Source of the DNA: CAYRZL01 sp964428795
Lineage (GTDB): Bacteria > Bacillota > Clostridia > Lachnospirales > Lachnospiraceae
Length of the DNA stretch: 15,185 nt
NCBI GenBank assembly: GCA_964428795.1
Contig: CAYRZL010000066.1
Coordinates: forward strand, 1 to 15,185
Reading direction: 5' to 3'
The translations under genes and the position numbers were made by a program. The notes beneath the pieces are model-generated. The model made no database searches and had not been told where the DNA came from. It saw nothing but the letters and a program-made list of their open reading frames with translations. Within the stretch, counting starts at the first letter, position 1. Each line of letters begins with the position of its first letter. This document shows positions 15,033 through 15,185 of this stretch, one piece after another.

Positions 15033-15061
15033 ATTTTAACAAACTATATATCTTTTGTCAA
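15033..15061 (-). promoter_or_regulatory. Promoter of the lacI-family gene
   Basis: TTGACA (15056-15061) and TAAAAT (15033-15038) on the minus strand are separated by 17 bases, a near-consensus sigma-A promoter. Transcription should begin near 15026. TTTGTT and AACAAA (15024-15043) form an inverted repeat over the -10, which could be an extra site. Confidence 0.8.
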
Positions 15062-15064
15062 TGC

Positions 15065-15080
15065 TGCATACGAAAATGCA
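15065..15080. promoter_or_regulatory. Candidate autoregulatory operator upstream of lacI
   Basis: TGCATACGAAAATGCA has 5-base inverted arms (TGCAT/ATGCA) and lies 3 bases upstream of the lacI -35 box. Its core GCATACGAAAATGC matches the motif in the binding-protein promoter at 13 of 14 positions. LacI-type regulators often control their own gene. Confidence 0.5.
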
Positions 15081-15172
15081 ACGGTAAAGAATAAAATAAG
15101 AAAACCAACCGCATTTGATCCTGATTCTGCTCTTCTGCGTTTAAACCACAATGGCGGCAAATTTCAGATGAG

Positions 15173-15181
15173 TTATCCACA
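15173..15181 (+). other. Single DnaA-box-like nonamer
   Basis: TTATCCACA matches the DnaA box consensus exactly, at the right edge of the window in sequence without a visible gene. A single copy is weak evidence for an origin or a DnaA-regulated promoter and may be chance. Confidence 0.3.
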
Positions 15182-15185
15182 TTCC

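Noticed and set aside
15173..15181. Possible replication origin near the right edge
   Set aside because: Only one DnaA-box match and no cluster of boxes, AT-rich unwinding element or dnaA/dnaN genes in view.
1..15185. CRISPR arrays, insertion sequences, tRNA or rRNA genes, phage genes
   Set aside because: I saw no regularly spaced repeats, no transposase or integrase motifs, and no tRNA or rRNA-like sequence.

Overview
The window looks like a chromosomal carbohydrate-utilisation locus from an anaerobic Gram-positive bacterium of the class Clostridia, probably a Lachnospiraceae-type gut organism. Support: moderate G+C genes with AT-rich intergenic regions, near-consensus sigma-A promoters, strong AGGAGG-type ribosome binding sites, lipoprotein-type solute-binding proteins, a YesL (DUF624) protein, and a two-permease sugar ABC system without its own ATPase. 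This is inference from style and gene content; there is no 16S or marker gene.

Layout. At the left edge, on the minus strand, are a partial trigger-factor/FKBP-like lipoprotein (1-556) and a 57-residue two-helix membrane protein just upstream of it (576-749); both look unrelated to the sugar locus. From about 12.0 kb down to 0.85 kb runs a long minus-strand sugar cluster, in transcription order: an L-fucose-isomerase-family sugar isomerase (GTG start at 11952), a split transketolase (N-terminal TPP-binding subunit, then C-terminal subunit), an FGGY kinase resembling glycerol kinase, a single-pass membrane protein with a possible solute-binding-like outer domain, a lipoprotein solute-binding protein, two ABC permeases, an intracellular DUF5060/apiosidase-like glycoside hydrolase and a YesL-type membrane protein. 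A paralogous glycoside hydrolase (12314-13858) is transcribed the other way from a shared AT-rich promoter region. A LacI-family repressor (13954-14982) converges on it across a perfect 17-bp bidirectional terminator hairpin.

Working model: an oligosaccharide or small glycoside enters by the ABC transporter, is cut in the cytoplasm by one or both hydrolases, and the released sugar is isomerised, phosphorylated, and cleaved by a dedicated two-subunit transketolase. Isomerase + FGGY kinase + split transketolase + apiosidase-like (DUF4038-type) hydrolases is the combination expected for D-apiose (apiose to apulose to apulose-4-phosphate to xylulose-5-phosphate + DHAP), known from the transketolase-type apiose pathway. 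D-apiose from plant apiosides or pectin is therefore the leading hypothesis; it is not proven. The isomerase family and the hydrolase subfamily here may be undescribed variants.

Regulation visible in the sequence: near-consensus promoters lie before the isomerase operon, the divergent hydrolase, lacI and (extended -10) the solute-binding protein gene. The lacI and solute-binding-protein promoters share a 14-bp partial palindrome (13 of 14 identical), a candidate operator for the LacI protein. Intergenic hairpins follow the solute-binding protein and the second permease and may tune expression within the operon.
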